Source: an uncultured Sphingobacteriales bacterium (GTDB lineage Bacteria > Bacteroidota > Bacteroidia > Chitinophagales > Chitinophagaceae). From it: 7,625 nucleotides of DNA. A program made the translations under genes and the position numbers. Position 1 is the first letter of the stretch, and every line of letters begins with the position of its first letter. This document shows, piece after piece, positions 6,251-7,625 of this stretch. The stretch lies in contig CAMPKG010000165.1 in NCBI GenBank assembly GCA_946887085.1, positions 1 to 7,625 of the forward strand, in the 5' to 3' direction. The notes under the pieces were generated by a model. It did no database searches, was not told the origin of the DNA, and was given only the letters and a program-made list of their open reading frames with translations.

Positions 6251-7357
6251 TTATCGTGCCAGCCACACATCAGTGACCTCGCCGGGATGTACGGCGAAAT
6301 CCATTGAAAATGCCAGGCCATAGAGAAAATAATTGATCTTGTATTTGCCGGGTTTCAACTCAAGCTTATATTCATCAAGTCCTACCGGGAACACATCTAC
6401 CGCGGCACCCTCGGCATCGTCGGTATTTATTACAGCGATATGGTTGATGCGGGCGATATTCATGAAACGCACGCCTCCTGGCCTTCCATCGGTTGCCTTG
6501 ATGCGGGAATTTTTGCTGACCACCACGGCCCCGGGCTCAGCTTCTGCAACGCGCCCTGTCTTCAGCGTATCAAGGACAAACGTTTCCTCTTTTTTCACAG
6601 CCGGCTGCACAGGTTTGGCTTTGGGCTTTGGTGTTGTTCCCCAGTCCGCCTCGGGAGGACGCTGTCTTTTTACCGGCTCTGTTTCCGGTGGCCTGGGTGG
6701 CAATATCTTCCGGTATTCCTTTACGATATTTCCGATAGCATACCTGATGTTGTTTTCGGTTTTTACAGGCAGAAACTCGCCAATGCAACCATGTGCAGGC
6801 ATAAAACTTTCGTTATCGCCCACCAGCAGCACATAAGGACGGAACTTCATTTTCTTTTTTAGCTCGAACATAGTGTTGCAGATATCGTCCGTGCACTGCA
6901 TGCTCCCATCCGTTACTATGATAAGGCTGTATTTATAATCTTCTGTGGCAACAATGTCGAGTTCGTTCGCTTCTTTCAATGCAAAATTCATCGCAGCAAT
7001 TCCCTTAGGTTTGATATCGGCGAGACGCAATGCCATCTGTGTGCGCGTGTCCTTACTAAACATCACCTCGCGCTTCGAATCATAACAATCCTGCTCGCCA
7101 ACAGTATGCTGGTGGCCATACACACGCAGCCCAAACTCCACATCCTCGTTTATCATATACAGGCTGTCGACCAATGAGGACAGCAGCCTGGTTGACACCT
7201 GGTATTTATTTTCACTCTCCGACCATTTGCCCAGCATTTCCTTAGAGCCGTTGAGCAGGATGAGTATCCTGTGCTGCTCGCCGGCAGGCACCTGCGCATT
7301 CATCAGCCATGGCAACAATAAACATATCCCGGTGAGTATATTTCTTAAAGTCTGCAT
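6251..7357 (-). CDS. Exported von Willebrand factor A-like protein with degenerate metal site
   Basis: Predicted periplasmic or surface protein of 368 residues, role unknown. Residues 1-22 are a signal peptide ending MNAQ; there is no lipobox Cys and no T9SS tail. Residues about 29-215 read as a VWA domain of the calcium-activated chloride channel-like type: a hydrophobic first strand, a GLRVYGHQ strand (76-83), KPKG (116-119) and IIVTDG (146-151). The usual metal-site motif DxSxS is instead N36-G-S38-K-E40. The Thr after KPKG is replaced by Ile-Ala-Ala. Only Ser38 and Asp150 remain in place. Cys91, Cys155, Cys160 and Cys191 could form disulfides in the exported domain. Residues about 218-258 form a Pro/Lys-rich linker. 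Residues about 259-368 form a beta-rich C-terminal domain ending in LKPGKYKINY and HPGEVTDVWL, which I do not recognise; it is only loosely like PEGA or Ig-like folds. It is monocistronic between two terminators. Confidence 0.85.
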   Translation of the reverse strand: MQTLRNILTGICLLLPWLMNAQVPAGEQHRILILLNGSKEMLGKWSESENKYQVSTRLLSSLVDSLYMINEDVEFGLRVYGHQHTVGEQDCYDSKREVMFSKDTRTQMALRLADIKPKGIAAMNFALKEANELDIVATEDYKYSLIIVTDGSMQCTDDICNTMFELKKKMKFRPYVLLVGDNESFMPAHGCIGEFLPVKTENNIRYAIGNIVKEYRKILPPRPPETEPVKRQRPPEADWGTTPKPKAKPVQPAVKKEETFVLDTLKTGRVAEAEPGAVVVSKNSRIKATDGRPGGVRFMNIARINHIAVINTDDAEGAAVDVFPVGLDEYKLELKPGKYKINYFLYGLAFSMDFAVHPGEVTDVWLAR

Positions 7358-7365
7358 TTATGCTG

Positions 7366-7396
7366 TAAAGATACGACCGGCGGGCCATTCCATAAA
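7366..7396 (-). promoter_or_regulatory. Possible promoter of the VWA-like gene
   Basis: On the minus strand TATCTTTA (7373-7366) matches the Bacteroidota -7 box TAnnTTTG at all but the last base. A T-run at 7396-7394, the tail of the preceding terminator, sits 20 bases upstream where the -33 TTTG is expected. Transcription from here would begin only a few bases before the ATG at 7357. The site is inferred mainly because the terminator leaves no other room for a promoter. Confidence 0.3.
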
Positions 7397-7423
7397 AAAG
7401 CCCCAGCAATCGCGGGGGGCTTT
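7394..7423 (-). terminator. Intrinsic terminator of the truncated T9SS gene
   Basis: On the minus strand AAAGCCCC (7423-7416) pairs with GGGGCTTT (7404-7397) around an 11-base loop. The stem runs into a TTTTTT tract (7399-7394). It lies about 24 bases downstream of the stop codon at 7447 and insulates the VWA-like gene from upstream transcription. Confidence 0.85.
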
Positions 7424-7446
7424 CAAAATACCAGGTGTTATTATAA

Positions 7447-7625
7447 TTATTGTACTGATACTTTCGTGCGGAACACTTCGCTGCCATTGGTAACATTTAC
7501 CATGTACATGGCGCGTGCTACGCTGCCGAGGTCTACCTGTACTTTGCTGCCATTAGCAACCTGTTTAACGATAACCTTACCGGCCATGTCAAGTACTGCT
7601 ATGCTGGCTTGCTCCATACCTGTTG
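7447..7625 (-). CDS. C-terminal end of a T9SS-exported protein (5' partial)
   Basis: Only the last 58 codons and a TAA stop (7447-7449) are in the window; the gene continues past the right edge. The visible part is the end of a type A T9SS sorting domain. It shows ASIAVLDMAGKVIVKQV (the strand with the D-x-x-G-K/R-x-V turn), VQVDLGSVARAMYMVNV (the usual LPxGxYxVxV strand, here with Ala-Arg-Ala-Met in the turn) and a final SEVFRTKVSVQ strand. The cargo domain and its function are unknown. A strong terminator follows directly. Confidence 0.85.
   Translation of the reverse strand, partial: TGMEQASIAVLDMAGKVIVKQVANGSKVQVDLGSVARAMYMVNVTNGSEVFRTKVSVQ

Noticed and set aside
6333..6862. Two overlapping plus-strand open frames opposite the VWA-like gene
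   Set aside because: Both are antisense to a gene with a signal peptide and recognisable domain; neither has a plausible start context or family resemblance.

Overview
The window is about 7.6 kb of Bacteroidota DNA, most likely from the Chitinophagales/Sphingobacteriales side of the phylum (inference). Three separate reading frames end in a type IX secretion (T9SS) type A sorting domain, a feature essentially confined to this phylum. One is a large SBBP-propeller/Ig-like exoprotein of a kind common there. Start sites mostly lack strong Shine-Dalgarno sequences, and the promoter-like sites resemble the Bacteroidota TTTG/TAnnTTTG pattern.

Layout, left to right. (1) A large plus-strand gene, cut at its 5' end by the window edge, runs to 3406. 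It encodes a secreted protein with an N-terminal Bacteroidota domain, seven regular 64-residue propeller repeats, a string of Ig-like domains and a T9SS C-terminal domain. (2) Convergent to it, and overlapping its last 17 bases, is a minus-strand pair: murQ (N-acetylmuramic acid 6-phosphate etherase, peptidoglycan recycling), then a GNAT N-acetyltransferase 3 bases downstream. (3) A 206-base divergent intergenic region separates murQ from a plus-strand gene for a secreted YCF48/BNR-type propeller, also with a T9SS tail. (4) A strong hairpin terminator lies between that gene and a convergent minus-strand gene for an exported von Willebrand factor A (VWA)-like protein with a degenerate metal site. 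(5) Upstream of the VWA gene, a second intrinsic terminator closes a minus-strand gene of which only the last 58 codons (another T9SS tail) are visible.

The genes fall into two groups: envelope or secreted proteins (two propellers, the VWA protein and the truncated T9SS cargo) and a small cytoplasmic murQ-GNAT operon. No stretch over 300 bases lacks a gene. I see no tRNA, rRNA, CRISPR array, insertion sequence or phage gene.

I do not see a clearly new multi-gene system. The most unusual signal is a pair of 26-bp GC-rich elements with identical 7-bp terminal inverted repeats (TCCCCCT...AGGGGGA). Both lie in the same reading phase inside the T9SS sorting domain of the first gene, as if a palindromic mini-element had been domesticated as protein-coding sequence. 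The second is the VWA-like protein, which keeps the fold hallmarks but has lost most metal-site residues.
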